From Flavobacterium noncentrifugens (lineage in GTDB: Bacteria; Bacteroidota; Bacteroidia; Flavobacteriales; Flavobacteriaceae), in contig NZ_FNEZ01000003.1 of assembly GCF_900100375.1 (NCBI RefSeq), forward strand, positions 500,262 to 564,261: DNA of 64,000 nt, read 5' to 3'. The translations under genes were made by a program, and so were the position numbers. The notes below the pieces were generated by a model. It was not told the DNA's origin and did not search any database. It saw only the letters and a program-made list of their open reading frames with translations. Of the stretch, positions 54,218 to 63,681 are shown in pieces (position 1 is the first letter of the stretch; each line of letters begins with the position of its first letter).

Positions 54218-54856
54218 ATGGAAGAGTTGGATTTATTGAAAAAAGACTGGAACAAAAGAAATTCTTTTGAGCAGGTTACGGAGCATGAGATTTACAAGAT
54301 GCGGCATAAAACGTCGTCGTCTATTGTAAAATGGCTGTTGGCGATCAGCATTATTGAGTTTAGTTTCTGGATCTTGCTGACTTTGATATTGAATGATGAA
54401 AAATACCAGGTGAAATTGCACCGTTACGGGATTGAGGATTGTATGTTTTGGGTGAATGCGATAAATTATGCGGTTTTGGTGTTGTTCATTTTCTTTTTTT
54501 ATAAGAATTACAGGACGATTTCAACGACCGATTCGACGCGGCAATTGATGGGAAATATTCTAAAAACCCGGAAAACCGTTCAGTATTATATCTGGTACAA
54601 CCTTGGAATTGTAACAGTCAATATTATTCTTTCGATATTGATGCTGTTTTACCACAACGCTCAGATGCAATCGCTCATGGAAGACGCAACTGCAAAAGGC
54701 CACAAAGAAATTTTCATATTGATGTGCAGCGGAATTTCGCTGGTATTTATTGCCCTGATCATTGGAATTTTCTGGTTGTTTTACCGATTGTTGTATGGTA
54801 TTTTACTGAAAAAATTATTTGTGAATTATAAGGAGTTGAAGAAGATCGATTTGTAG
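54218..54856 (+). CDS. Four-helix membrane protein, candidate anti-sigma partner
   Basis: This 212-residue protein has a charged N-terminal tail (MEELDLLKKDWNKRN..., about 35 residues), then four transmembrane segments at about 37-58, 78-98, 125-147 and 170-195. It has no zinc motif of the common anti-sigma type. It starts 6 bases after the ECF sigma gene, so a sigma/anti-sigma pair is likely. In the databases such proteins are sometimes given misleading enzyme names; nothing in the sequence supports an enzyme. Confidence 0.75.
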   Translation: MEELDLLKKDWNKRNSFEQVTEHEIYKMRHKTSSSIVKWLLAISIIEFSFWILLTLILNDEKYQVKLHRYGIEDCMFWVNAINYAVLVLFIFFFYKNYRTISTTDSTRQLMGNILKTRKTVQYYIWYNLGIVTVNIILSILMLFYHNAQMQSLMEDATAKGHKEIFILMCSGISLVFIALIIGIFWLFYRLLYGILLKKLFVNYKELKKIDL

Positions 54857-54884
54857 TTTGCCGATTTTATGAACGTTGTGTAAT

Positions 54885-54917
54885 AAAAAAACGTCCGAAA
54901 TTATCGGACGTTTTTTT
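54885..54917. terminator. Terminator with 14-base stem
   Basis: AAAAAAACGTCCGA (54885-54898) and TCGGACGTTTTTTT (54904-54917) are exact complements, loop AATTA. It lies between the sigma-unit and the convergent acyltransferase gene. Confidence 0.9.
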
Positions 54918-54939
54918 ATTACACATTTCTTTGAGAATC

Positions 54940-55743
54940 TTAATATTCCCACTTCCGAAGCGTGTTCAGCTTTTCCTGTTCTTCGCGTTCTTCTGCCGGG
55001 ATGACTTTTAAAAATGATGGATGTTGTTCGATCGCATATTCTACTTTCTCTACAATTTGCTCAATCGTGTCGTTTTCGTAGTCGATTTCGAGTGGTTCTT
55101 TGATGATGAACGATTGTAAAATCCCTTTCTTTTTGAGGCGCAGCCCTTTTTTATCGAAAGAGCGCCGGAAGCCGTCGATAACGATGGGAACAACGATTGG
55201 TTTGTGTTGCTTGATGATGTGCGCGGTTCCTTTTCTGACGGGTTTAAACGATTTGGTCGTACCTTGCGGGAATGTAATTACCCAACCGTCTTCGAGTGCG
55301 ATTTTGATATTTTCAGTATCGTTTGGATTCACTTCGCGCTGCACGTCCTGGCCTTTGGCGCGCCAGGTTCTTTCTACTGTAATCGCGCCGACATATGATA
55401 AAATTCGCGGAAGCAAACCTTCCTGCATCGTTTCCTTAGCGGCAACATAATAGATATTGAGTTTCGGCTGCCACAAATAACCGATGTTTTTGATGTTGTC
55501 TTCGCGCCCGCTTAAACTGGCATTAAATACATGAAACATCGCCACGACATCGGCAAAATAAGTCTGGTGGTTTGAAATGAAAAGAACATTTTTATCGGGT
55601 AAAGCGCGGATGATTTCCGAACCATCGATCTGCAATTGGTTAAACCCGTGATAGCGTCGGTGCGTGACGGCACCAAAAATACGGATCAGCCATTTTTTGA
55701 TGAATAATATATGTCCAAAAGGATTTCTTTTGAATAATCCCAT
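54940..55743 (-). CDS. PlsC-type lysophospholipid acyltransferase
   Basis: This 267-residue inner-membrane enzyme adds a fatty acyl chain to lysophosphatidic acid or a similar lipid. The catalytic motif is NHQTYFADVV (H-x4-D) near residues 59-68. FPQGTTKSFKPVRKGTAHII near 157-176 is the substrate-phosphate block and VPIVIDGFRRSF near 184 the third. The C-terminal tail is charged. It lies 46 bases downstream of the NUDIX gene, possibly in the same unit. Confidence 0.9.
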   Translation of the reverse strand: MGLFKRNPFGHILFIKKWLIRIFGAVTHRRYHGFNQLQIDGSEIIRALPDKNVLFISNHQTYFADVVAMFHVFNASLSGREDNIKNIGYLWQPKLNIYYVAAKETMQEGLLPRILSYVGAITVERTWRAKGQDVQREVNPNDTENIKIALEDGWVITFPQGTTKSFKPVRKGTAHIIKQHKPIVVPIVIDGFRRSFDKKGLRLKKKGILQSFIIKEPLEIDYENDTIEQIVEKVEYAIEQHPSFLKVIPAEEREEQEKLNTLRKWEY

Positions 55744-55789
55744 AATTTTAAAGTCGAAAATTTAATCGCAAACATACAAAAACTTAACT

Positions 55790-56428
55790 TTAAAATACGC
55801 TTTTTAAAACATCTTTGAGTTCGCTGAGCATCATCGCGGTTGCGCCCCAAACGTAATGATCACCGATTTTAAATGTAGGAACTTCAATAGATTCGGAATA
55901 CGATGTTGGCATAGATTGCACAACAATTGTAGCTTCATCCAGAAAAACATCAAGCGGCAATTCGATGATTGCAGCCACTTCGCGTTCGCTTGGCGTAAAA
56001 TACAATTCGGTTTCAGAATAGCCTAAAAATGGATAGACGAGGAAATTGCTTGGCGGAATGTACACGCGTGAAAACGGCTTGATGATTTCGATGCTTTCTT
56101 TATCGACTCCGATCTCTTCTTCAGTTTCGCGAAGTGCAGTATATTCGAAGGAAAAATCATCGGGTTCGACCTTGCCTCCGGGAAATGCGATTTGTGAAGA
56201 ATGCACGCCTTTGTAGGAATTTCGGACAATTAAAACCAAATGGCTTTGGTTGTTTTTAGGGTAAACCAACATCATCACTGCAGCTTTTCGCAATTGCAAC
56301 GTGTCGATTTTGAGGTTCTTGACGATTTCCATGCGTTCGGGCGGCGCCATTTTAAAATGCGAAGTTTCCCCTGGCAAGGATTGTGTTAGTATTTTTGGGA
56401 TATATTCCCGAAATTTGTCAAAATCCAT
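55790..56428 (-). CDS. NUDIX hydrolase, CoA pyrophosphatase-like
   Basis: This 212-residue enzyme would hydrolyse CoA or related nucleotides. The NUDIX box is GGKVEPDDFSFEYTALRETEEEIGV (near residues 101-125), holding the E-E metal ligands after REX2EE. LVLIVRNSYKGVHSSQIAFPGG is the upstream UPF0035/CoA block. The frame is open to 56479, but the ATG at 56428 gives the usual start MDFDKFREYIPKIL and avoids overlap with the divergent DUF4268 gene. The CoA specificity is inferred from the upstream block. Confidence 0.87.
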   Translation of the reverse strand: MDFDKFREYIPKILTQSLPGETSHFKMAPPERMEIVKNLKIDTLQLRKAAVMMLVYPKNNQSHLVLIVRNSYKGVHSSQIAFPGGKVEPDDFSFEYTALRETEEEIGVDKESIEIIKPFSRVYIPPSNFLVYPFLGYSETELYFTPSEREVAAIIELPLDVFLDEATIVVQSMPTSYSESIEVPTFKIGDHYVWGATAMMLSELKDVLKSVF

Positions 56429-56493
56429 AAGCGATTTGGGTTTTATCCGATAAAGATAATCCAAATTTGCCACATACAAATTTCACCAATTTC

Positions 56494-56928
56494 ATGTACA
56501 GCCGCGAAGAAACACAACGATTAAAGAGGGAATTCTGGGTCTCATTTGCCGAAAAATATTCGCGAAAATGGATTTTATACGATACTAAAATCAAGGATTT
56601 CTCATTCAAATTTTTCGTCGACAACCGCAAAGCGCAGGTTTTGATTGACATTGAACACCGAAATGACGAAAAAAGGCTTCAATACTTTGAAAAAATTGAA
56701 GCACTAAAAGGAATTCTGGAGGAGGAATTTGTAAAAGACCTGGTTTTCGAAAAAGAGTTTTACCTTGAAAACGGCAAGACCATCAGCCGCATCTGGGTCG
56801 AAAAATTAGACGTGAGTGTCAGCAATAGAAAATACTGGGATGAAATTTTCGATTTCTTCAACGAGAAAATGCACGCACTTGAAATGTTTTACCTTGAATA
56901 TGACGCGTTTATTAAGGATATTGAATAG
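56494..56928 (+). CDS. DUF4268 protein
   Basis: This 144-residue soluble protein begins MYSREETQRLKREFWVSFAEKY and carries VDNRKAQVLIDIEHRN and a C-terminal FDFFNEKMHALEMFY, as in DUF4268. Some larger DUF4268 proteins have an N-terminal nuclease-like domain, which is absent here. The frame could begin at a TTG at 56467, but the ATG at 56494 is preferred. It is divergent from the NUDIX gene. Function unknown. Confidence 0.82.
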   Translation: MYSREETQRLKREFWVSFAEKYSRKWILYDTKIKDFSFKFFVDNRKAQVLIDIEHRNDEKRLQYFEKIEALKGILEEEFVKDLVFEKEFYLENGKTISRIWVEKLDVSVSNRKYWDEIFDFFNEKMHALEMFYLEYDAFIKDIE

Positions 56929-56941
56929 GTTTTGGATTCAT

Positions 56942-57490
56942 TCAAAAATTATAATCACCATTGCCATTTTGCTTTAAATTCCTGGGCTTATAATCCGGGA
57001 ACATTTTTGCATCTATGTAAAATGCCAACATGGCGACAAGCAGTGAAAAAAACATGCCGGTCAAAAGCACAGCATCCAGTTCCTTAGATTGTGTCAATGT
57101 CTGAAAAGCCCCAATCAACGCGAACCCTCCGCAAAACCTATAAATTGCAGCATTGTATTTTATAATTTCATAAATAAAGAACAGCGACAAAAGCGGAAAC
57201 AGCAATACTAAAATACCGGCAGATTTATGCATCCTGGAAATCAGCCCGATCATTGCAATCAGATTCGCCAAAAACCCTAAAGAGAGCACCACGACCAAAA
57301 TAGTATTCAGTATTTTGTAGCGTTTTTTATCTTCAGGTTTCGGAGTTCCCGTAATCAGGAGTGCAATCGCTTTTTTATCTAAATAACTTTCCGACAATCC
57401 GGCATATATTTCCTGATCGGTTTTGCCTTGGTCTCTGCCTCCTGTGATTATTTTTACGGCTGTTTTTTTGTCAAGCTCTTTTTTGCCCAT
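56942..57490 (-). CDS. Hypothetical membrane protein
   Basis: This 182-residue protein has a lysine-rich N-terminal domain (about 50 residues, with GGRDQGKTDQEIYAGLSESYLD). Four hydrophobic segments follow, at about 62-82, 90-108, 115-130 and 143-160. I do not recognise a family. It lies 25 bases downstream of the broken leucine-rich-repeat gene on the same strand, so the two may be one unit. There are no cysteine motifs or catalytic patterns. Confidence 0.65.
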   Translation of the reverse strand: MGKKELDKKTAVKIITGGRDQGKTDQEIYAGLSESYLDKKAIALLITGTPKPEDKKRYKILNTILVVVLSLGFLANLIAMIGLISRMHKSAGILVLLFPLLSLFFIYEIIKYNAAIYRFCGGFALIGAFQTLTQSKELDAVLLTGMFFSLLVAMLAFYIDAKMFPDYKPRNLKQNGNGDYNF

Positions 57491-57515
57491 AGTGCAGTTA
57501 TTTGATACGCAATCG

Positions 57516-58105
57516 TTAATATACCTTCGTGCCTTTTAATGCGGTTTTTAGATCTTCGAAATCGGCAGTTTCATAAAACCGCGTGCCGTCAAGATGGAGC
57601 TGTTTCAGGTTTTTAGGAAACAATCCCGGATTTAAGCATTTGATTTTTGTATCTCTAAAACCTAAATATTTTAAATGATGCATCTTATAAAACCAATCCG
57701 GCACTTTATCAAACGGGCAGTCTTCGATCCGAAAGGTTTTTAGTTTATCGAGTTTGATAACAGACTCCGGAATAACATCAATATCAGATCCGCGAATCAT
57801 CAGGCATTTTAATGTTTTCACATCAGTGATCCATTCTGGAAACACCTGCAGCGGAACATTCAGCAACGATAATATCTTTATTTTTTTAGCTGTCCGATTT
57901 CTTCAGGCAATACAAATTCGAGTAAGTTGTAAATTTTAGAATCGGCCTGAATATCCAGTTTTTCCAGATTGACAAATTTCAGGAAAATCCCTCCTTTTCC
58001 AATTAGGTTTTCATTAAGATTCATCAGCTGCAATTCCCTGCAATTTTCAGGTTTTAAGAGTGCTTCTTCGAAAGATGAAAACTTGGTCTTTTTAAAAAGG
58101 TACAT
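57516..58105 (-). pseudogene. Leucine-rich-repeat protein split by one base at an A7 run
   Basis: Two frames (58105 to 57878, and the rest down to 57516) form one repeat protein of about 195 residues. The first part ends LPEEIGQLKK then stop. The second continues IKILSLLNVPLQVFPEW in the next frame, so 23-residue leucine-rich repeats run on without a gap. The break lies in AAAAAAA (57881-57887), read CTA AAA AAA TAA, a classic A AAA AAA slippery heptamer. A -1 shift there, or one extra A, restores the protein. This may be a real frameshift, a slippage site or a sequencing error. No signal peptide. Confidence 0.65.
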
Positions 58106-58145
58106 TTTATTGTGGATTCAGATTAAATCAATGCCAATGAGCCGC

Positions 58146-59834
58146 TTATTTTTTCACGACTTTAATTGCAACTGTTTTCCCTGTATTGGTTTGGCCGGTT
58201 ACCATATAGATTCCGGGATTCAGTTCAGACATCTCTATGCCCGAATTCAATTGTTTTACCTGTAGTTTTTTTCCATCCACAGTATAAACCGATACGTTTT
58301 GAATGTCGCCATTAAAATGCAAAATGTCATTTACCGGATTCGGATATGCTGTCAATGCCCCGGCCGCGTTGAATTCGTCAGAAATTAAAACTCCTAAACC
58401 AGCTGCCTGGGTGCTGTTGATAACCGTCGATGAAAATTCCGTTTTATTTCCCCCGAAAACATACAAACTGTTGTTGTGGACAGCTGCAGCATGGTGCCTT
58501 CTTTCGAGATAATCCAAAGCAGTCATGGTCGTAAACGAACTGTTGGCCGTATCAAAAGCGCCTAAAAATGACTGCTCATAATAATCTCCCGAAACAAAAA
58601 CCTTCGTTCCGCTCGTAGCAACAGCATTTGCAGAAACAGGCTGCGGCAATTGCGTATCCATCTCAGACCAAGAATTCGCAGCAATGTCATAACGGCTGAT
58701 GTAAGGTGACGTAAAAGACGAGTAAATGCGCACATTATCAATCTGATAGGTGGTCGTTGCTTCCGGTGCATAACCGCCAATATATTTATAGGCGATCCTG
58801 AAATTATCCGGATAATCTTCCAATGAGATCGCATCCGAACTTGTAAAATTTACCGCATAACCGCTTGTTGTTCCACTGGCAATCCGTGCCGGAAGCAGGA
58901 ATTTTGTTGAAGTCTCAATATTTCCCGTCCAGTTTGTAATGATATATGCCTGTAAAGTTGCACCATTGTTGTATCCGTCTTTGGTATTGAAACTCAGGAA
59001 AGTATTGGTGGTTTCAGTCGTTGCCGTTTTTGAATATGGAGGTGAAATCAGCCATGAAATATTTAAAGATTCCTGATTAATGGCATTGCTGTCAAAGGCA
59101 GAAATCTGGGCGTATTTATTCGTACCAAAATATTTTCCCTGAAAGAATTTCGTACCCACTTCAACGACATTGATCCAATCTGCAAGTACCAGATTTCCTG
59201 TGGTTTCAACGGTTTGGAAATTTTCAGTATACGCATCCGATTCGCTGTACCCACCAAAGACATACAATCTATTGCCTACTGCTTTTCCTGTGGTTTCAAT
59301 TGACCTGCTCATAGCTGCAAGCGGTGTCCATTCATTCGAAACGGTATTGTATTTATATAAGGCATTTGAATAAAGCGCATGGTCATCTGCCACATTTCCG
59401 CCAAAAAAGTAAATATCCGTTCCATAAACTGCCGAACCTGCTCCCGAAACCGGAAAAGGGTTTGCCGCGCCATAAGTGACATTCCCGGTGGCTGTATCAA
59501 TGATTTCAAGCTGGTTATTGTTCCCGCTTCCCGTTTTCCCATTAAAAAGATACAATTTTCCGTTTGCGATTTCGGCATTGCCATAACGCTTGGGAACTGT
59601 TGGAACGCTGGTTTCAAAAGCCGACCAGGTGTCGGTATCAAATTGGTATTTTTCGATCTGCGCCGTATTGGCATTGGTCGCAGAAAAACCGTTTGCTATA
59701 AACTCATAAATTCCGTTTGTCGCTGCCGATGATCCGCTACGGGCAGTTGCCATATCGGCTTTGCTTGTAAAAGTCAGGCTTTGTGAAAAGGCAGAAGAAA
59801 TCCCTGCGATAAAAAATAGTAGCGTAATTTTCAT
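58146..59834 (-). CDS. Kelch-repeat protein with T9SS sorting domain
   Basis: This 562-residue secreted protein has a signal peptide (MKITLLFFIAGISSAFSQ). Kelch repeats follow (NGKLYLFNGKTG, GTDIYFFGGN, GNRLYVFGGYSESD). A beta-sandwich-like insertion at about 230-380 contains SLNISWLISPPYSK and YQIDNVRIYSS, then the repeats resume (NNSLYVFGGNK). The C-terminal 75 residues are a type IX secretion sorting domain (AYPNPVNDILHF to NPGIYMVTGQTNTGKTVAIKVVKK). It is expected to be moved through the outer membrane and attached or released. An ATG two codons earlier (59840) is also possible. Confidence 0.87.
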   Translation of the reverse strand: MKITLLFFIAGISSAFSQSLTFTSKADMATARSGSSAATNGIYEFIANGFSATNANTAQIEKYQFDTDTWSAFETSVPTVPKRYGNAEIANGKLYLFNGKTGSGNNNQLEIIDTATGNVTYGAANPFPVSGAGSAVYGTDIYFFGGNVADDHALYSNALYKYNTVSNEWTPLAAMSRSIETTGKAVGNRLYVFGGYSESDAYTENFQTVETTGNLVLADWINVVEVGTKFFQGKYFGTNKYAQISAFDSNAINQESLNISWLISPPYSKTATTETTNTFLSFNTKDGYNNGATLQAYIITNWTGNIETSTKFLLPARIASGTTSGYAVNFTSSDAISLEDYPDNFRIAYKYIGGYAPEATTTYQIDNVRIYSSFTSPYISRYDIAANSWSEMDTQLPQPVSANAVATSGTKVFVSGDYYEQSFLGAFDTANSSFTTMTALDYLERRHHAAAVHNNSLYVFGGNKTEFSSTVINSTQAAGLGVLISDEFNAAGALTAYPNPVNDILHFNGDIQNVSVYTVDGKKLQVKQLNSGIEMSELNPGIYMVTGQTNTGKTVAIKVVKK

Positions 59835-59840
59835 GAACAT

Positions 59841-60240
59841 ATTTAAGGGTTTGTTTGAGTGGTTTTGTTTGCAATAATTCCGGCCAACTTACAACTTTTA
59901 CAACAATAAATGTTAAAATCATAAATAGTTTTTTAACTGATTTCCCATTTTATATTTAACGCCCACAGCAAAAGTCTGATTTTAAAAATAAAGTATTATA
60001 TTTTTTTTTAATGGCGTGCCACCGTTGCATAACGATTCATCAAACCCAAAACACATAACGGCAACGCTGTCGGGCTGTACGCGGTGCGCGGCACCTTGCT
60101 TCCATCCCTCACGCGGCTACTATAAAATTCAGCATTTCAGTTATTCATCAAACCCATCCCAATATCCATCATCGTGAAAAAACAACTTCCGACAATGCAA
60201 AGCAAGCACAATTCGCTGGCGGTTAACGGTTCAGGCATTG
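59841..60240. other. Gap with a decayed relative of the dispersed repeat
   Basis: There is no coding frame. At 60071-60120 (minus orientation) GAGGGATGGAAGC and TACAGCCCG recall copy 1 of the dispersed repeat, with a GGTGCC...GCACC hairpin between. The rest is A/T-rich with short words such as CATAACGG repeated near 60027 and 60054. Confidence 0.4.
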
Positions 60241-62914
60241 TCATTGCAACTTTATCGTGTTTGTACATTTAGGATAATTTGTACAACCTAAAAAATTACC
60301 AAACCTTCCACTTCTTTTTGTCATGAAACCGCTTCTGCAGCTTGAGCAAAGTATTGTTTTCTCTAAGATTTCTATATTATTAAATGTTTGATTACAACCT
60401 GGATAATGTGAACAACCTAAAAATTGATTGTTATTAAATGAATTATGCCTAATTAGAAGTTGCCCTGTTTTACAATACGGGCAATTCGTTTTGCTTGGTT
60501 TTTCATCGGTTACTGTAAACAAAAAGGCGTTGTCTGTTATCAATTCTTCTGCAAATAAAGAAGCATTATTCGGAATAAGTAGCACAACCTCGTTTTTCGT
60601 TCTTGTTAGTGCCACATAGAATAATCTTCGTTCTTCTGCAAAACGATATTTTTCATCATCGCTGAGTAGTAGCGACAACATCGGATCATCAGTCATTTTG
60701 TTGGGAAATCCAAGTAAATGATTTTTTAGGTTTAACACAATTACATTGTCTGCTTCTAAACCTTTTGATTTGTGTACAGTTATGTATTTGATGTCAACGT
60801 CTTCAAAGCCTTTTATTTCTAATTTGTCACTACGCTCGTGATACTTTATTTTGCTGTTTGGCGTGAGCTTGATAAATTCATTTATGTCAAAACTATGACG
60901 GCCTAAAACTAAAATAGGCTTGTTCCCATTTTTGTCTATTAGCCCTTGAATTTCATTTATGAGCGCCTCTTCGGCATTGTCCTGTGAATAATAAACAAAA
61001 TTAATTGGGTTTTCCAAATGTTTTTTTTTAGATTTTGGATTCTTTTGGATTTGTTTTTTGTTTTTCTGAATGTAATTAGAAGTAATATCAATAAGTGATT
61101 GGGAATTGCGATACGTTTGTTCAATAAACAATTGCTCGTATGTACCAACATATTTTTCAAAGTTGCTAAACAACGAAATGTCGCTGCCAGCGAAACGATA
61201 AATGGACTGCCAATCGTCTCCAACGCAAATCAGTCTTGCGCCTGATAACTCCCGAATTTCTTTGATTAAATTAAATCGTGAATATGAAATGTCCTGATAT
61301 TCGTCAATGATAATATGCTGATAAGTGTATTGCGGTTTGTTTTCTTTTATGAGGTCAGTTGCCTGATTTATCATGTCGTTAAAATCTATTTCGCTTAGAT
61401 CTTTAAGGGTATGGTCGTATTTTTTCAGAATTTGAAGCGCGAACTTTAAAAAAAATTTCTTGCCTTTCAAGCATAAACCCGTTATAGGCTTTATTTTTAT
61501 CTGAAAATAAGGATGTTATTGAATCGTAGTTTAATTGTCTTGATTTGCTGAGGTTGATAAATGCTTCAATCAGTTTTGTAATTTCTTTTCCAAAATTTTT
61601 ATCATTGTCCGTAACTTTTGTGTAGATACTTTTTGCATCTCTCGGCTGGAAAATTACGTTTTCGTTTTGCAACATTTCTTTTAGCTTGTCAAGCAAAACG
61701 TTATTGCGATTGTAATAGGAATATGTTTCTAAAAGTCTGGTATTGTGCATTTTGTGCACTTTTCTTTTTAACTCCATTTCCTCGACATATTCCTTCTCCT
61801 TAAATGACGTAAGCCATTTTGCACGATTGTTTTCGTCAACGCCAAAATGTTCTAAATAAATGTCGTAATCTTTTAGGTAAAAATCGGGGCGATACATTGT
61901 ATTGCCGAAAGGATATGGTTTTTCATATAAGTATGCAATGCCATTCAAATACAAAAAATTGGCGATAATAAGTTCTTCAACACTTTTTACTTTTTCGCCT
62001 TGTATGGTGTCTAATGATGCTTTTGCTACTTTGTTTAACGGTTCAGGCTCGCATTTAGATTTTAAAGTCTGAAAATCGATACCTTTCTCAGTATCTAATT
62101 TCTCGCCAAGCGAATCATAACTTCCATATTCTTCCGGAATATTCATATAACACGCAACATACACGATGTACGCTTCTAACGCTTCTGCATCGTTAAAGAT
62201 TTCTTTCTCTAAATATGCTTTGACAACGTTGCTTAATGTGTTTGCATTTGCAACGGCAGGAACGTTTGAATTGTATTTTTTTATGGTATCGTATCCAAGT
62301 TTATGGAAAGTGGTTGCTCGTGCGCCAAGTCCGATATTTTTTAGCATTTCATTTAATTCATCGACAGTTTTTTTAGTAAATGATAAAAGTAAAATGGATT
62401 CTGGTTTTATATTTTTTTTTTCAATTAGGTATTTTAATTTGCCAAGAATGGTTAAGGTTTTCCCCGAACCCGCACCAGCAATAATTAAGTTTGAATATTC
62501 GTCCGTTATTAATGCGGTTCGTTGTTGGTCGTCAAGTTTTTTACCTTCAATGTCGTCAAAATAGTGATTTAGTTTTTCTTTTTGAGATAGAACGTAGTTT
62601 TTGTTGTAGTTTATAATGTAGTTGTCAAAGTGTTGAAAGATGTCATTAAAATTTTTTACAATTTCTTCTTTTTTATAAAAATTAGATTTGTGTTTAAAGT
62701 ATTGTCCAACAGTAGAAAACCGTGCTTTTATTTGATCGCGTTGAACCCAAGTAACATAGTCGTCAAATTTTTGTATCTCGTCGAAAAACGAAGAAATTTG
62801 TTGTAAATTAGTTAGGTAAGTCGTGTCGTTATATTTTTTATTTTCTACCAATTGTCGGTAAAACATTAGAATACTAATCATTATAGCAGCAATGATAATC
62901 AGAGTTAATATCAT
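60241..62914 (-). pseudogene. HelD-like SF1 helicase broken by one base in a T8 run
   Basis: Two overlapping frames (62914-61403 and 61470-60241) are parts of one protein of about 890 residues. The N-terminal hydrophobic segment (MILTLIIIAAIMISILMFY) would anchor it to the membrane. Walker A is AGAGSGKT near 146-153. A PD-(D/E)XK-like core is YRPDFYLKDYDIYLEHFG, with SVEELIIANFL ahead of it. The second frame has IIIDEYQDIS, CVGDDWQSIYRFAGSD, VHKSKGLEADNVIVL and VALTRTKNEVVLL, then two C4 zinc ribbons. The break is in AAAAAAAA at 61448-61455 (T8 on the coding strand): one T fewer joins them as RQEIFLKFALQILKKYD. Whether this is decay or an error is unknown. Confidence 0.75.
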
Positions 62915-63390
62915 ATTTACATCGTATATTTTTGAGGTTTGATCACGATTTATGACAGTCGTTCTTGCCCGTCCACTAACTCAAAACAAGCGCTATTCGT
63001 TTATAGGCAGTTATCCGTTCGGTTGAATGTGCTACTATTTATTTTCAATAATGCTTACTAGAGCTAGCTTTTGCTTTCAGTTCTAAATAAATACAATAGT
63101 GTTTTATGCTGTTTTTTATTGCCAATAACTTTACATCCAAAATATTTATTTTCAGTAATTATAAAATATTTGGTAACTTTCGAATGTTTCATATCGCTTA
63201 ATTCTTTTAAACCTTTTCACCCCAAATCTTTAAAAAGTCAACAGCTTTGTTAGTTGGTTTACAGCATATAACCAAGTTGCTAAATGATTTTACAAAAAGT
63301 GCATATAGGATAAAACATGGCAACAATTATTTGATTTTTATAATTGCTAGATTCAATATCTTAATGCAACAAAGGTCAATTTTTAAGTTA
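62915..63390. other. A/T-rich stretch without a gene
   Basis: No frame on either strand has convincing codon use or start. It looks more A/T-rich than the window's main part. It may hold the promoter of the helicase gene on its left side, but no TAnnTTTG box was seen close to that start. Confidence 0.4.
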
Positions 63391-63582
63391 CTAATTTAAC
63401 CTAAAAGTTTGATATTTAATGTTTTCCAATTTTAATTTCATCGTCTCATTTGAAAGTTTTGTATCCAAGTACTTTTCTAGGCCTGTTATTTGGTTGTTTT
63501 GAGCGTTTTTAAACTGATTACTATTTGTTCCACTGAAGTCTGTCGCTTCCCCGATCGCTTGGATTTCCAATCCGTGCGCCAT
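63391..63582 (-). CDS. Doubtful short reading frame
   Basis: This 63-residue frame starts MAHGLEIQAIGEATDF and ends KYQTFRLN. It is mostly polar with no motif. Codon use near its start looks like genuine coding sequence, but there is no promoter, no neighbour and no family I recognise. It lies downstream of the rRNA terminators on the same strand and may be a fragment of a lost gene. Confidence 0.2.
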   Translation of the reverse strand: MAHGLEIQAIGEATDFSGTNSNQFKNAQNNQITGLEKYLDTKLSNETMKLKLENIKYQTFRLN

Positions 63583-63635
63583 CAACTGAAAAGCAAAAAT
63601 ATCCGTATCAAAAAGACAGGGAATATATAAAAACA

Positions 63636-63664
63636 AAAACCCCCGTTCGTTAGAACAGGGTTTT
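63636..63664 (-). terminator. Second terminator after the rRNA operon
   Basis: AAAACCCTGTTC pairs with GAACGGGGGTTTT (one mismatch) on the minus strand and is followed by TTTTGTTTTTATA. It is tandem with the hairpin at 63751-63774. Confidence 0.65.
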
Positions 63665-63681
63665 CAAAAGACCTGATGGTT

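Noticed and set aside
60020..60060. Repeated CATAACG words as an integron-type attachment site
   Set aside because: No paired R/L boxes with the required symmetry could be found and there is no cassette array or integrase.
63071..63253. A 60-residue plus-strand frame
   Set aside because: Composition is that of random A/T-rich DNA, with no promoter or motif.
63540..63580. Sequence resembling the anticodon arm of tRNA-Ser (GGATTGGAAATCC on the minus strand)
   Set aside because: Only three stem pairs form and there is no T arm or acceptor stem, so it is neither a tRNA nor a convincing attachment-site remnant.
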